DNA of 45,576 nt from an uncultured Pelagibacteraceae bacterium (GTDB lineage Bacteria; Pseudomonadota; Alphaproteobacteria; Pelagibacterales; Pelagibacteraceae), in the NCBI GenBank assembly GCA_902525295.1, contig CABZGR010000002.1, positions 1 through 45,576 of the forward strand, read 5' to 3'. This document shows, piece after piece, positions 1 to 10,421 of the stretch; the first letter of the stretch is position 1, and each line of letters begins with the position of its first letter. Below the pieces are notes generated by a model, which was given only the letters and a program-made list of their open reading frames with translations, did not search any database and was not told where the DNA came from. Both the position numbers and the translations under genes were made by a program.

Positions 1-401
1 TTTTCTAGATATCTAATAATGTCATATGAAAAGTATCCTGATATTATGGAGCTAATTGATGGTAATTCTCTAGGAATTTTAAATTTGAAAGTTTCAATAA
101 CATTTTCTATATTTTTCTTTGCACTACCTTTCAAAATTTTAACTTTGTTATTAAAGTATAACTTGCTTACATTATTATTAAATTCCCAAATTTTATCAGG
201 ATTTTTTCCAAAAATTGTATATCTACCTTTAATAAATCCTTTTTCTACTGACTCAAATACAAAAGTATTTTTCTCAGTAAAAAAATTATTTATTAAATTT
301 ATTATTTCTTTAGAACCATCACTGTCCAAGGATAAATAGAGTATTTGGTTTATTTTTTTTTTATGATTAATCTTAAATTGTTTAAGGCTTATATTAAGCA
401 T
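1..401 (-). CDS. trpE: Anthranilate synthase component I, N-terminal part (runs off the left edge)
   Basis: Reverse-strand translation from the ATG at 401: MLNISLKQFKINHKKKINQILYLSLDSDGSKEIINLINNFFTEKNTFVFESVEKGFIKGRYTIFGKNPDKIWEFNN...LPSISSIISGYFSYDIIRYLE. Matches the TrpE N-terminal pattern (FESVE..GRYTIFG..PD..W; GYFSYD..RYLE). Absent from the ORF track because it is truncated. Its ATG overlaps the ppiD stop (TAATG). Confidence 0.85.
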   Translation of the reverse strand, partial: MLNISLKQFKINHKKKINQILYLSLDSDGSKEIINLINNFFTEKNTFVFESVEKGFIKGRYTIFGKNPDKIWEFNNNVSKLYFNNKVKILKGSAKKNIENVIETFKFKIPRELPSISSIISGYFSYDIIRYLE

Positions 402-1819
402 TATTTAAAATAATCTTTTATTCGATCTATATTGTTATTAAAAATTTTAACTTCATACTTGGTGTTAAGTGATTTATCATAAGAACTATAAATATCATCG
501 ATCAAATTGATATTTGTTTTAGCTAAATATTCTTGGATATTTTCATTTGTACTTTTTAAATTTTCATAATTAATCTGATTAATCTTTGCTAAAAATATAT
601 TATTAGCTCTATTTGAAACCATAACAAAACTGTTTTTTGGCAATTCATAAATAAGCTTTAAAGATGTCTCATCAAATAAACTATCATCATTAATTGAATT
701 AATTATTCCTGAATTTATATTTTCTTTATTTTTTACTAGATTTTCAAAGTCAGAATCATTGAAATCTTTATTTTGAATTTTTTCAAATAAATTTTTATTA
801 AGATCAAATTTTTTCTTTAATAAAATTCTATTTTTAACTTTATCTCTGAAAGATGCATCGTTTTTATTTGGTAGTAAATTATTTATTTTTGTAATTTGAT
901 ACAGTAAAAAGTAATTATCCTTATCTTTTAAAACTATTTCCTTTTTATCTTTATTTTCGTAAATTTCTTTAAATACATCATCCTCATTTACAAACTTAAA
1001 ATTGTTTCTTTTTTGCAATGTTATTTCATTTTTTTTAGCGATATTTTCTAAAGACACTTCATTTAATATATCATTTTCGATTTCATCAATTTTTTTGTAA
1101 AAATCTTCATTAAATTCGTTGATTTCAATTAGATTTGAGGGTTCAACTTTAGCATAACTAAAATCAATGTATGCTTCTTTTAGGTTTTCCTCATTTTCGT
1201 TTATATATTTATTAATTTCAACGTCTGAAATATTCTTATCGTAAGCATATTCAAGATCATAGTATTGAATATTTATTTTTTTGTTTTCATTTATGTAAAT
1301 CTTATTTTGTAAATAATATGGTGATTTAATGCCACCACCAATATAATCAAATAATCTTTTTCTTAACTGAGAATTTTTTAGTCTATTTTCAAATTCGGCT
1401 GCAATAATATTATTTTCTAAAAGAAATTTTTCATATTTTAATCTTGAAAAATTTTTGTCATCATCAAGAAAATTTATGTCGTTTTGTAAATTTAATTTCA
1501 ATGATCTATCGGAAACTTTTACATTTAAATCTTTATACTCCATTGACATTAAATCTTTTGAAATAAGGTCGCTTAAAATTCTCTCTAGGATATTGTTATC
1601 TAAATTTTCTTTTATATAATTAGGATTTATTCTTGATCGGTTTATATGATCAATGAAGTCTTTTGTCGAAATTGAATTATTATTTATCTTAGCAATATTA
1701 TTTGCGTTCCCACCACTAAAGACACTTCCCATTCCCCAAAAAACAAAAGGAACAATTATTATAGCAACGAGGACACCCGCCAATTTACTATTTGTAAAAC
1801 CTCTTAATTTTCCCAACAT
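401..1819 (-). CDS. ppiD: SurA_N/PpiD-like peptidyl-prolyl isomerase-related membrane chaperone
   Basis: N-terminal TM anchor (MLGKLRGFTNSKLAGVLVAIIIVPFVFWGMGSVFSGG) followed by a SurA_N-like region; typical PpiD start. Confidence 0.75.
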   Translation of the reverse strand: MLGKLRGFTNSKLAGVLVAIIIVPFVFWGMGSVFSGGNANNIAKINNNSISTKDFIDHINRSRINPNYIKENLDNNILERILSDLISKDLMSMEYKDLNVKVSDRSLKLNLQNDINFLDDDKNFSRLKYEKFLLENNIIAAEFENRLKNSQLRKRLFDYIGGGIKSPYYLQNKIYINENKKINIQYYDLEYAYDKNISDVEINKYINENEENLKEAYIDFSYAKVEPSNLIEINEFNEDFYKKIDEIENDILNEVSLENIAKKNEITLQKRNNFKFVNEDDVFKEIYENKDKKEIVLKDKDNYFLLYQITKINNLLPNKNDASFRDKVKNRILLKKKFDLNKNLFEKIQNKDFNDSDFENLVKNKENINSGIINSINDDSLFDETSLKLIYELPKNSFVMVSNRANNIFLAKINQINYENLKSTNENIQEYLAKTNINLIDDIYSSYDKSLNTKYEVKIFNNNIDRIKDYFK

Positions 1820-1876
1820 GAGTAATTCTTTATATATTGATTATAAAAAACAAACCTATAAATTAAATTATCTAAG

Positions 1877-2626
1877 ATGACAAATAATAATATGATCTTT
1901 ATAGCTAATTGGAAGATGAATGGAGAAAAAAGTCACATCTCTGGCATTAATAAAACCATAAAATTTTTAAAACAATCAAAAAATAAAAAAAATCAAATAA
2001 TTTACTGCCCACCATTTACCCTAATCTCATTAGTTAAAAATAAAGTAAAAAACTCTAAAATTAAAGTAGGTGCTCAGAACCTTTCTCAATTAAATGATTA
2101 TGGTGCATTTACAGGATCTGTAAATTCTAAATTAATTAAGTCAGCAGGAGGTGAGTATGTAATTGTTGGTCATTCTGAAATTAGAAATCAGGAAAATGAT
2201 ATACTAATAAATAAAAAAATTCATTCAGCACTTAAAGATAAATTAAAAGTAATTTTTTGTATTGGAGAAACATACAAAGAAAAAAAAAATAATAAAACTC
2301 TCTCAGTACTTAAAAGACAAATAACCATTGCATTAAAGAATATAAAAAAAATTAATAATATTATTTTTGCATATGAACCTAGATGGTCCATCGGAACTGG
2401 AAAAATACCAAAATCATCTGAATTAAGAAAAAACTTTAGAGATATAAATAATATAATTAGCAAATTAAAAAAAAATCAAAAACCTAAAATTATCTATGGA
2501 GGATCTGTTAATTCTAAAAATGTATTAGAGTTAAAAAAAATTAATGATTTAAAAGGATTTTTAATAGGAAGCGCTTCTTTGAGAGCAAAAAATTTTATTG
2601 ATATAATTAAAAAATCAACTAATTAA
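1877..2626 (+). CDS. tpiA: Triosephosphate isomerase
   Basis: FIANWKMNG start, VGHSE.R, AYEPRWSIGTG and YGGSVN motifs. Confidence 0.97.
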   Translation: MTNNNMIFIANWKMNGEKSHISGINKTIKFLKQSKNKKNQIIYCPPFTLISLVKNKVKNSKIKVGAQNLSQLNDYGAFTGSVNSKLIKSAGGEYVIVGHSEIRNQENDILINKKIHSALKDKLKVIFCIGETYKEKKNNKTLSVLKRQITIALKNIKKINNIIFAYEPRWSIGTGKIPKSSELRKNFRDINNIISKLKKNQKPKIIYGGSVNSKNVLELKKINDLKGFLIGSASLRAKNFIDIIKKSTN

Positions 2627-2631
2627 ACCTC

Positions 2632-2931
2632 GTGGAAAATATACTTTTAATAATTAATATTATTCTTGCAGCTATTCTAGTTGTCTTAGTTTTAATTCAA
2701 AAATCTGAGGGTGGTGCTTTAGGTATTGGAGTGTCTCAAGATAACTTTATGCTTTCAAGATCTGCAGGAAATTTTTTAACTAAAGCTACAGCAATAATTG
2801 CAACTCTATTTATAATATGCAGTCTGTGTTTAACGATTCTTTCCAGAGGCGAATTAACTCCCTCAACATCAGTTTTAGATAAAATAGAGGAAACTGATGA
2901 TGCTCCAAAGGTTCCAGATAGCAATAATTAA
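2632..2931 (+). CDS. secG: Preprotein translocase subunit SecG (GTG start)
   Basis: Two TM helices with VLIQKSEGGALG and LTKATAIIA..F typical of SecG; tpiA-secG-pyrG order. Confidence 0.93.
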   Translation: MENILLIINIILAAILVVLVLIQKSEGGALGIGVSQDNFMLSRSAGNFLTKATAIIATLFIICSLCLTILSRGELTPSTSVLDKIEETDDAPKVPDSNN

Positions 2932-2971
2932 TACTTTGAATTTTTAAGTTTTAGGTCTATAAGATACTTCC

Positions 2972-4594
2972 ATGGCGCGATATATCTTTGTCACTGGCGG
3001 CGTGGTATCATCTCTTGGAAAAGGATTATCCTCAGCATCACTTGCATATTTATTAAAGTCACAAGGTTATAAAGTCAGGATACGTAAAATGGACCCATAT
3101 TTAAATGTTGATCCAGGAACAATGAGTCCTTTTCAACATGGAGAGGTATTTGTTACTGATGATGGTGCAGAAACTGACTTAGATTTAGGACATTACGAAA
3201 GATTTACAAATATTTCATCAAAACAATCAGATAATATTACTACAGGTAAAATTTATAGCGATGTAATCAAAAAAGAGAGACAAGGGGGGTATTTAGGTAA
3301 GACAGTTCAAGTCATTCCACACATAACAGATAGAATAAAAAAATTTATTAGCAAAGACATTAGTAATGAAGATTTTGTAATTTGTGAAATTGGTGGAACT
3401 GTTGGTGATATAGAAAGCTTACCGTTTTTAGAAGCTATAAGACAGTTCTCAAACGATCATGGAAGGAATAGAACATTATTTGTTCACTTAACACTAGTTC
3501 CCTTCATGAAATCTTCTGATGAAATAAAAACCAAACCTACACAACATAGTGTGAAAGAATTAAGAAGTATCGGTATACAGCCAGATATTGTTATATGTAG
3601 ATCAGAACAACATATACCTTTAGAGCAAAGAAAAAAAATATCTTTATTTTGTAATGTTGATATTCAAAACGTTATTGAGACAGTTGATGTTAGAACAATT
3701 TATGAAGCACCAATTAGTTTTTATAACCAAAAATTAGATAAACAAGTTTTAAAATATTTTAAAATAAAATCAAAAAAGAAACCCAATTTAAACCCATGGA
3801 AAAATATTACTTCAACTGTTCTAAAAAATAATAAAGTAATTAACATTGGAATAATAGGTAAATATGTAAACTTAAAAGATGCATATAAATCTTTAGATGA
3901 AGCATTAACGCACGGAGGTATAGCAAATAATGTAAAAGTCAATTTAGTAAGAATTGAATCTGATAAACTAAAAAAAAATGAAATAAGCAAAAAACTTAGA
4001 AGTGTTTCAGGAATATTAATTCCAGGTGGATTTGGTAAAAGAGGAACAGAGGGGAAGATTGCAGCAATTAAATATGCAAGAGAAAAAAAAATACCCTTTT
4101 TTGGTATTTGTTTTGGTATGCAAATGGCAATTATTGAATTTGCCAGAAACAAATTAAATATAAAAAATGCTGGTTCTACAGAGCTTGATAAAAAATGCTA
4201 TCCTGTTATTGGATTAATCCATGAATGGAATAAAAATGGAAAATTATTTAAGGGTACAGAAAAAAACTTGGGTGGTACAATGAGATTGGGTCTTTATACA
4301 GCTAAATTAAAAAATAATTCTGCCATAAAAAAGATATATAAATTAAATGAAATAAAAGAAAGACATAGACATAGGTATGAAGTTAATAATAACCAAAGAT
4401 CAAAATTTGAAAAAAAAGGATTAATATTTTCGGGCATGTCTCCAGATAATAAGTTACCTGAAATAATTGAATTAAAAAATCATCCCTGGTTTATTGGTGT
4501 TCAATTTCATCCAGAGTTTAAATCAAGACCATTATCACCACATCCATTATTTAAATCTTTTATTAAAGCTTCAAAAAATTATCATGGAAAATAG
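2972..4594 (+). CDS. pyrG: CTP synthase
   Basis: [16 protein letters not shown], ...[34 protein letters not shown]-terminal GATase GICFGMQ and QFHPEF. Confidence 0.98.
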   Translation: MARYIFVTGGVVSSLGKGLSSASLAYLLKSQGYKVRIRKMDPYLNVDPGTMSPFQHGEVFVTDDGAETDLDLGHYERFTNISSKQSDNITTGKIYSDVIKKERQGGYLGKTVQVIPHITDRIKKFISKDISNEDFVICEIGGTVGDIESLPFLEAIRQFSNDHGRNRTLFVHLTLVPFMKSSDEIKTKPTQHSVKELRSIGIQPDIVICRSEQHIPLEQRKKISLFCNVDIQNVIETVDVRTIYEAPISFYNQKLDKQVLKYFKIKSKKKPNLNPWKNITSTVLKNNKVINIGIIGKYVNLKDAYKSLDEALTHGGIANNVKVNLVRIESDKLKKNEISKKLRSVSGILIPGGFGKRGTEGKIAAIKYAREKKIPFFGICFGMQMAIIEFARNKLNIKNAGSTELDKKCYPVIGLIHEWNKNGKLFKGTEKNLGGTMRLGLYTAKLKNNSAIKKIYKLNEIKERHRHRYEVNNNQRSKFEKKGLIFSGMSPDNKLPEIIELKNHPWFIGVQFHPEFKSRPLSPHPLFKSFIKASKNYHGK

Positions 4595-5417
4595 AATTGT
4601 TAAGTGTCAGGATTTAAATATTTCTAACTCAAATAAAATTTGTTTAATAGCAGGACCATGCCAACTAGAAACTGAGCAACATGCTTTGGACATGGCAGGG
4701 GAAATTAAAAATATTACTGACAAATATAAAATTGGATTTATATACAAAACATCATTTGATAAAGCTAATAGAACAAGTCTTAAAGGTAAAAGAGGGGCTG
4801 GATTAGAAAAATCATTACCAGTTTTTGACAAAATAAAAAATCAAATAAAAGCCCCTGTCCTTACTGATATTCACAATGAGGAGCAATGCTCAATTGTTGC
4901 GCCACATGTTGATGTTTTACAAATTCCTGCATTCTTATGTCGACAAACAGATTTATTAGTTGCTGCTGCAAAAACAAAAAAAATTATCAATGTGAAAAAA
5001 GGTCAGTTTTTAGCTCCATGGGATATGTTAAATGTAACAAAAAAAATATCTGAGTCTGGAAATAATAATATTCTTGTAACAGAGAGAGGAGCTAGTTTTG
5101 GATACAATACATTAGTAACAGATATGAGATCAATACCCATAATGGCAAAAAATGGTTATCCAATTGTTTTTGATGCCACTCATTCAGTTCAACAACCAGG
5201 TGGTCAAGGAGATAAAAGTGGTGGACAAAGAGAATTTGTTGAACATTTGTCTAGAGCAGCTGTTGCAGTTGGTGTCGCTGCTATTTTTATAGAAACACAT
5301 CAAGATCCTGATAACGCTCCTTCTGATGGGCCAAATATGGTTCCACTTAATAAATTAGATAATCTTATTAATCAGATTGTAGAAATAGATAATCTAATAA
5401 AAAAAAATAATGTCTAA
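4584..5417 (+). CDS. kdsA: 3-deoxy-8-phosphooctulonate (KDO-8-P) synthase; true start likely the ATG at 4584
   Basis: MENRIVKCQ...LIAGPCQLE...[12 protein letters not shown]...[10 protein letters not shown]; the track ORF begins 30 codons upstream inside pyrG. Confidence 0.95.
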   Translation: MENRIVKCQDLNISNSNKICLIAGPCQLETEQHALDMAGEIKNITDKYKIGFIYKTSFDKANRTSLKGKRGAGLEKSLPVFDKIKNQIKAPVLTDIHNEEQCSIVAPHVDVLQIPAFLCRQTDLLVAAAKTKKIINVKKGQFLAPWDMLNVTKKISESGNNNILVTERGASFGYNTLVTDMRSIPIMAKNGYPIVFDATHSVQQPGGQGDKSGGQREFVEHLSRAAVAVGVAAIFIETHQDPDNAPSDGPNMVPLNKLDNLINQIVEIDNLIKKNNV

Positions 5418-6669
5418 AATTTCTAAAGTTATTGCAAGACAAGTTTTTGATAGTAGAGGAAATCCAACTATAGAAACAGAAGTATTTGTAAAAGATATTA
5501 GTGCATCAGCAATTTGTCCATCTGGAGCATCAACTGGCACTTATGAAGCTTTTGAAAAAAGAGATATTAATAATAAAAAATATCTTGGAAAAAGTGTTTT
5601 AAAACCTGTTGAATTTATAAATAAGGTAATATCAAATAAGCTAAAAAATTTTAATGTTCATCAACAAGAAAAAATAGATAATTTGTTAATTAGGCTTGAT
5701 GGAACAAAACAAAAAAAAAGAGTTGGAGCTAATGCAATTCTTTCAGTTTCAATAGCTGTCAAAAAATTATCTTCTAAAATTAAAAAAATTCCAATTTATA
5801 AAAATTTACTAATAAATAAAAATTTTAAATTACCTTATCCCTTAATGAATATAATTAATGGAGGCGCACATGCAAATAATGGCCTCAGAATCCAAGAGTT
5901 TATGATAAGACCAGATAAAGCTAAATCTTTTTCTGAAGGTGTTAGAATGTGTTTTATTGTTATAAATAGATTGAGAGATTTAATCAAGAAAATGGGACAT
6001 TCTACTTCAGTAGGAGATGAGGGTGGGTTCGCTCCAATGATAAATGATAATGAAAGCGCGCTTAAACTTATAGTAAAAGCTATAAATTTATCAGGTTTTA
6101 AAAATGGAAAAGACGTAGTTATTTGTCTGGACGTTGCAGCAAATGAGTTAATTAAAAATAAAAAATATTCAATTCACTCTAAAAATTACACTAGCGTAGA
6201 TGAATCTATAAAAAATTATCTCAGACTTGTGCAAAAATATAAAATTATGTCTATTGAAGATCCATTTAGTGAAAATGATTGGTCAGCTTGGACAAAACTT
6301 CTAAACAAAACAAAAAATAAATTACAAATTGTTGGGGATGATTTGTTTGTTACAAATTTAGAACGATTGAAAATAGGTTTTTTAAATATATCAGCTAATT
6401 CAATATTAATTAAATTAAATCAAATTGGCACTGTCACAGAAACACTTGAAGTTATAAAATTTGCAAAATTAATTGGTTATAAAACTATAATTTCACATAG
6501 ATCTGGTGATAGCGAAGATACATTTATTGCAGACTTTGCTGTAGGAACTGATTCTAATCAGATTAAAACTGGTTCATTAGCTAGATCAGAGAGAGTTTCA
6601 AAATATAACCAATTATTAAGAATTGAACAAGAACTTGGAAAAAAATCAAAAATGCATAGTGTTAATTAA
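5410..6669 (+). CDS. eno: Enolase
   Basis: ARQVFDSRGNPTIETEV, VGDEGGFAP, SIEDPFSENDW, SHRSGDSEDTFIADFAVG. Confidence 0.98.
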   Translation: MSKISKVIARQVFDSRGNPTIETEVFVKDISASAICPSGASTGTYEAFEKRDINNKKYLGKSVLKPVEFINKVISNKLKNFNVHQQEKIDNLLIRLDGTKQKKRVGANAILSVSIAVKKLSSKIKKIPIYKNLLINKNFKLPYPLMNIINGGAHANNGLRIQEFMIRPDKAKSFSEGVRMCFIVINRLRDLIKKMGHSTSVGDEGGFAPMINDNESALKLIVKAINLSGFKNGKDVVICLDVAANELIKNKKYSIHSKNYTSVDESIKNYLRLVQKYKIMSIEDPFSENDWSAWTKLLNKTKNKLQIVGDDLFVTNLERLKIGFLNISANSILIKLNQIGTVTETLEVIKFAKLIGYKTIISHRSGDSEDTFIADFAVGTDSNQIKTGSLARSERVSKYNQLLRIEQELGKKSKMHSVN

Positions 6670-6974
6670 TGTTTGATAAAATAAAAAAAAATTATTTTAT
6701 TTTAATTATAACATTTCTATTTATTTACTTTTTTTTTAATTTATTGGGTGGTGATAGGGGTCTAATTTCTTATTTTAAAAAAAAAGAAATTTATGAAGAA
6801 TTAAAGATTAAACAAGCTGATTTGAATTTTAAAATTCAAGAATTGGATCACAAAAATTCTTTATTAACTAAAGATATAGACCTTGATTTTATTGAAGTTT
6901 TAATACGAGACAAATTTTTATTTGGAAAAGATGGTGAGACTACTTATATAATTAATTATGATGGACAAAATTAA
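6669..6974 (+). CDS. FtsB/DivIC-family septum formation initiator-like protein
   Basis: Short protein with one N-terminal TM and a coiled coil, downstream of eno (conserved eno-ftsB order). Confidence 0.75.
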   Translation: MFDKIKKNYFILIITFLFIYFFFNLLGGDRGLISYFKKKEIYEELKIKQADLNFKIQELDHKNSLLTKDIDLDFIEVLIRDKFLFGKDGETTYIINYDGQN

Positions 6975-7884
6975 ACCAAGACACCCTGAAAAAGTTAAAA
7001 ATCCAGTTAATCCAATAAAAAAGAAACCCGCTTGGATTAGATCTAAACTATCAGACAGTAAGGAATTTTTTTTAACTAAAACTGTAGTTAATCAAAACAA
7101 TTTAGTCACTGTTTGCCAAGAAGCAAACTGCCCAAATATCACCGAATGTTGGAGTAAAAGACATGCAACATTTATGATTATGGGCGACACTTGCACAAGA
7201 GCTTGTGCGTTTTGTGATGTTAAAACTGGGAAACCTGAAAAATTGGATCAATTTGAACCAATAAAAATTGCAAATGCAGTTAAAAAATTAAATTTAAGAC
7301 ATGTTGTAATTACATCTGTTGATAGAGATGATTTGTCTGACGGTGGATCTACTCATTTTAAAGAAGTTGTAGAAATTACTAGAAAAAAAAATCCAAACAC
7401 TACAATAGAAGTTTTAACACCAGATTTTCTTAGAAAAGGAGACTCTTATAAAATTATTTTAAGTGCAAATCCTGACGTTTTTAATCATAATATTGAAACT
7501 GTTCCAAGATTATATGTAAAGGTTAGACCTGGAGCTAGATATTTTTCATCTTTAGAACTTCTTAAAAACGCCAAAAAAGATAATAAACAAGTTTTTACTA
7601 AGTCAGGTATAATGGTCGGTTTGGGCGAGGAAAAAGATGAAGTAATTCAAGTAATGGATGATTTAAGATCTGCAGATGTTGATTTTTTAACGATTGGTCA
7701 ATACCTCCAACCATCTGCAAAACATCATCCTTTAGATAGATATTATCATCCTGATGAATTTAAAGATCTAGAAATAGTTGCAAAGTCAAAGGGTTTTTTA
7801 TTAGTTTCATCATCTCCATTAACTAGATCTTCATATCATGCTGATGAAGATTTTGCCAAATTAAAACAAAATAGACACAATTAA
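6958..7884 (+). CDS. lipA: Lipoyl synthase (radical SAM)
   Basis: [13 protein letters not shown] and [16 protein letters not shown] cysteine motifs, [20 protein letters not shown]. Start ATG at 6958 or 6961. Confidence 0.97.
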   Translation: MMDKIKPRHPEKVKNPVNPIKKKPAWIRSKLSDSKEFFLTKTVVNQNNLVTVCQEANCPNITECWSKRHATFMIMGDTCTRACAFCDVKTGKPEKLDQFEPIKIANAVKKLNLRHVVITSVDRDDLSDGGSTHFKEVVEITRKKNPNTTIEVLTPDFLRKGDSYKIILSANPDVFNHNIETVPRLYVKVRPGARYFSSLELLKNAKKDNKQVFTKSGIMVGLGEEKDEVIQVMDDLRSADVDFLTIGQYLQPSAKHHPLDRYYHPDEFKDLEIVAKSKGFLLVSSSPLTRSSYHADEDFAKLKQNRHN

Positions 7885-7888
7885 TTTA

Positions 7889-8326
7889 ATGCCTAAAGCA
7901 TCTGTAACGCGATTAATAGAACGCGATAAAAAGACACTTATTAATTTTGTTTTAGATATTGAAAAATATCCTGAATTTATTCCATTTTGTATAGATTCAA
8001 AGGTTTATGAAATAAAAGAAGTCGAAGATTCTGTAAAAATTATTGCAGATTTAACCATAGGTAAGAAGCCTTTTACTGACACTTACAAAAGTGATGTTAG
8101 GTATGACAAAAAAAATGATCATATTCATGTGACTAATATTGATGGTCCTTTGAATTATTTAGAAAATAATTGGAAGTTTGTGGAGAAAGATAATTTTACT
8201 GAAGTTCATTTTGATGTCGATTTCGAAATTAAGAATAAATTTCTTAATATTATAATGTCAAAATCTTTTAAATATGGGCTTAATAAAATAGCTGATGCTT
8301 TTCAAAAAAGAGCTGAAAGTTTGTAA
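7889..8326 (+). CDS. RatA/Coq10-family SRPBCC (START-like) protein
   Basis: LINFVLDIEKYPEFIPFC...GPLNYLENNWKF typical of the Coq10/RatA family; downstream of lipA as in many Alphaproteobacteria. Confidence 0.85.
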   Translation: MPKASVTRLIERDKKTLINFVLDIEKYPEFIPFCIDSKVYEIKEVEDSVKIIADLTIGKKPFTDTYKSDVRYDKKNDHIHVTNIDGPLNYLENNWKFVEKDNFTEVHFDVDFEIKNKFLNIIMSKSFKYGLNKIADAFQKRAESL

Positions 8327-8331
8327 TTATA

Positions 8332-8796
8332 CTAAATAATTTTTATCAATAAATTAATACATTTTTTAACTGTATTATTTTGTATTATTGATCTTTTCTT
8401 TTTTCCAAATAAATTTTTAATAATAAAAATTTTATTTCCTCTCTTAATGCCAATAAACACAAGACCAATAGGTTTATTTTTTGTACCACCTTTAGGACCC
8501 GCAACACCAGTAATTGATACGTTGATTTTACTTTTTGATAATTTTGATAAATTTTCTACCATTGATTTACAACATTCTTGACTTACAGCCCCGAATTTAT
8601 CGATTATTTTTTTTTTAACATTAAGAATATTAATTTTTGCATTATTTGAGTATGTAATTAATCCTATTTTAAAATACTTTGATGAACCACTCAATTTAGT
8701 TAATTTACTTGATAATAAACCACCTGTGCAAGATTCTACTACAGATATAGTTGTTTTCTTCTTTATCAATTTTTTATGCAATTTATCAATACTCAT
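8332..8796 (-). CDS. pncC: CinA C-terminal domain protein / nicotinamide-nucleotide amidase
   Basis: VVESCTGGLLSSKLT..GSSKYF..G.ITYSN, VSITGVAGPKGGT..KPIGLVFIG. Confidence 0.9.
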   Translation of the reverse strand: MSIDKLHKKLIKKKTTISVVESCTGGLLSSKLTKLSGSSKYFKIGLITYSNNAKINILNVKKKIIDKFGAVSQECCKSMVENLSKLSKSKINVSITGVAGPKGGTKNKPIGLVFIGIKRGNKIFIIKNLFGKKKRSIIQNNTVKKCINLLIKII

Positions 8797-9302
8797 TAAA
8801 ATTTAAATGAAATAAGATATATTATTAACATTGTGTATAATCCAGCCATTATATCATCCATAATTATACCAAAAAAATTTTTATGTTGTTTATCAAAATA
8901 ATTTACAGGGAAAGGTTTAACGATATCAAAAAATCTAAAAAGGATAAAAGAAAATAAATAATATATTTCGACTGGAATGTTAATTAGATTTTTAGATGAT
9001 AGATATACTATAAGTATTAGTGGCATTGCTTGTCCCAAAACCTCATCAATTACTATTTGTCTAGGATCTTTATTCTCAAACTCGGTTTCAGAATCCATGA
9101 CCGCATAAAATGAATAAAAGAAAATTATAGAATATAATATTAAAATATAATTGAGGTTTTTAAATTGCAATATTTCAAAAAATACATAAAGAATTATCGT
9201 TGTACTTAATGATGTAAATGTACCAGGTATTTTAGAAATATAACCATTTCCAAAAAAAGTTGAAATTAATATGTTGACCTTTTTCATTTTGATAATGAGC
9301 AA
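8796..9302 (-). CDS. pgpA: Phosphatidylglycerophosphatase A
   Basis: GNGYISKIPGTFTSL, DPRQIVIDEVLGQ, FRFFDIVKPFPVNYFD, GIIMDDIMAG. Confidence 0.92.
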   Translation of the reverse strand: MLIIKMKKVNILISTFFGNGYISKIPGTFTSLSTTIILYVFFEILQFKNLNYILILYSIIFFYSFYAVMDSETEFENKDPRQIVIDEVLGQAMPLILIVYLSSKNLINIPVEIYYLFSFILFRFFDIVKPFPVNYFDKQHKNFFGIIMDDIMAGLYTMLIIYLISFKF

Positions 9303-10384
9303 ATAACTTCACATGCAATAGCTTGCTCTTTCCCAATTATACCTAATTTTTCAACAGTTTTCCCTTTTAAATTTATTAAATTTTTATTTATTGAAAGCAT
9401 TTTTGACAATGATTTTATTATTTTATTTCTGATTTTAGAAACTTTTGGATTTTCACATATTAAATTTATGTCTATGTTATTTATTAAAAAATTATTATCA
9501 TTTAGTAATTTAAGTACTGGCTTAAGCATATTCTTAGACCTGATGTTTTTAAATTTATTTGAATTACTAGGGAATAGAGTGCCGATATCACTTTTTCTCA
9601 TCGCACCTAACAATCCATCAATAATTGCATGTAGAATTACATCTCCATCAGAATGTCCTTTTAGACCCGAATGATAAGGTATTTCAACTCCGCCAAGAAA
9701 AAGTTTCTTATTTTTAATTAGTCTGTGAACATCAAAACCAATTCCATAATAATTTTCTAACTTTAAGCAATTAAAGTCATCTATTGTCGTTATTTTAATA
9801 TTTTTTTTGTCTCCAAGAATAAACTTAATTTTTTTATTATTAATTAAATATAAACTAGCCTCATCAGTAATTTTTTCTCTATTCGTCCTATATAAATTAA
9901 AAAGTTCTTTAAAATCAAAGCACTGGGGAGTTTGTGTAAGTAAAACTTTTTCTCGATTTAAATTATTTATTTTAAATTTAGTTTTATATTTTACCGAATT
10001 TTCTGATTTTATATATGGTACAACAGCATTATTATTTTTCAATTCATTTTTTAATTTTTTTAATAATTTAACTGATAAATTTGGTCTTGCAGCATCATGA
10101 ATAAATACATTTTTAATTTTTTTATTCTTTAAATAATTAAGTGCATTTTTAGTAGAGATATATCTTTCTGTTCCTCCTTTTATAATTTCTATTTTTTTGT
10201 GATTAAATTTTTTAATTTTTTTGTTTGTAACTATTACAATCTTTTTAAATAATTTTGAGTCTAGGGCGGTTTTCAATGAATGCTCAAATAAAGGCTTATT
10301 TTTAAAGGTTATAAATTGCTTATTAAATTTTGATTTAAATCTCTTACTTTTTCCTGCACTTAATAATATAAAACAATCACTCAT
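9284..10384 (-). CDS. ispDF: Bifunctional IspD/IspF
   Basis: N-term IspD (ILLSAGKSKRF, HDAARPN, TQTPQCFDF) and C-term IspF (GIGFDVHRL, FLGGVEIPYHSGLKGHSDGDVILHAIIDGLLGA). Confidence 0.95.
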   Translation of the reverse strand: MSDCFILLSAGKSKRFKSKFNKQFITFKNKPLFEHSLKTALDSKLFKKIVIVTNKKIKKFNHKKIEIIKGGTERYISTKNALNYLKNKKIKNVFIHDAARPNLSVKLLKKLKNELKNNNAVVPYIKSENSVKYKTKFKINNLNREKVLLTQTPQCFDFKELFNLYRTNREKITDEASLYLINNKKIKFILGDKKNIKITTIDDFNCLKLENYYGIGFDVHRLIKNKKLFLGGVEIPYHSGLKGHSDGDVILHAIIDGLLGAMRKSDIGTLFPSNSNKFKNIRSKNMLKPVLKLLNDNNFLINNIDINLICENPKVSKIRNKIIKSLSKMLSINKNLINLKGKTVEKLGIIGKEQAIACEVICSLSK

Positions 10385-10421
10385 GTATTTATTTATAATT
10401 TTTCATATATATTCATAGTTT

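Noticed and set aside
19-339. ORF 19..339 (+), 106 aa
   Set aside because: Antisense to the trpE 5' end, which translates convincingly on the minus strand.
1653-1880. ORF 1653..1880 (+)
   Set aside because: Antisense to the ppiD N-terminal region; no recognisable protein character.
2221-2463. Minus-strand ORFs inside tpiA, secG, pyrG and kdsA (2221-2463, 2736-2924, 3721-4152, 4607-4831)
   Set aside because: Shadow ORFs opposite well-conserved genes.
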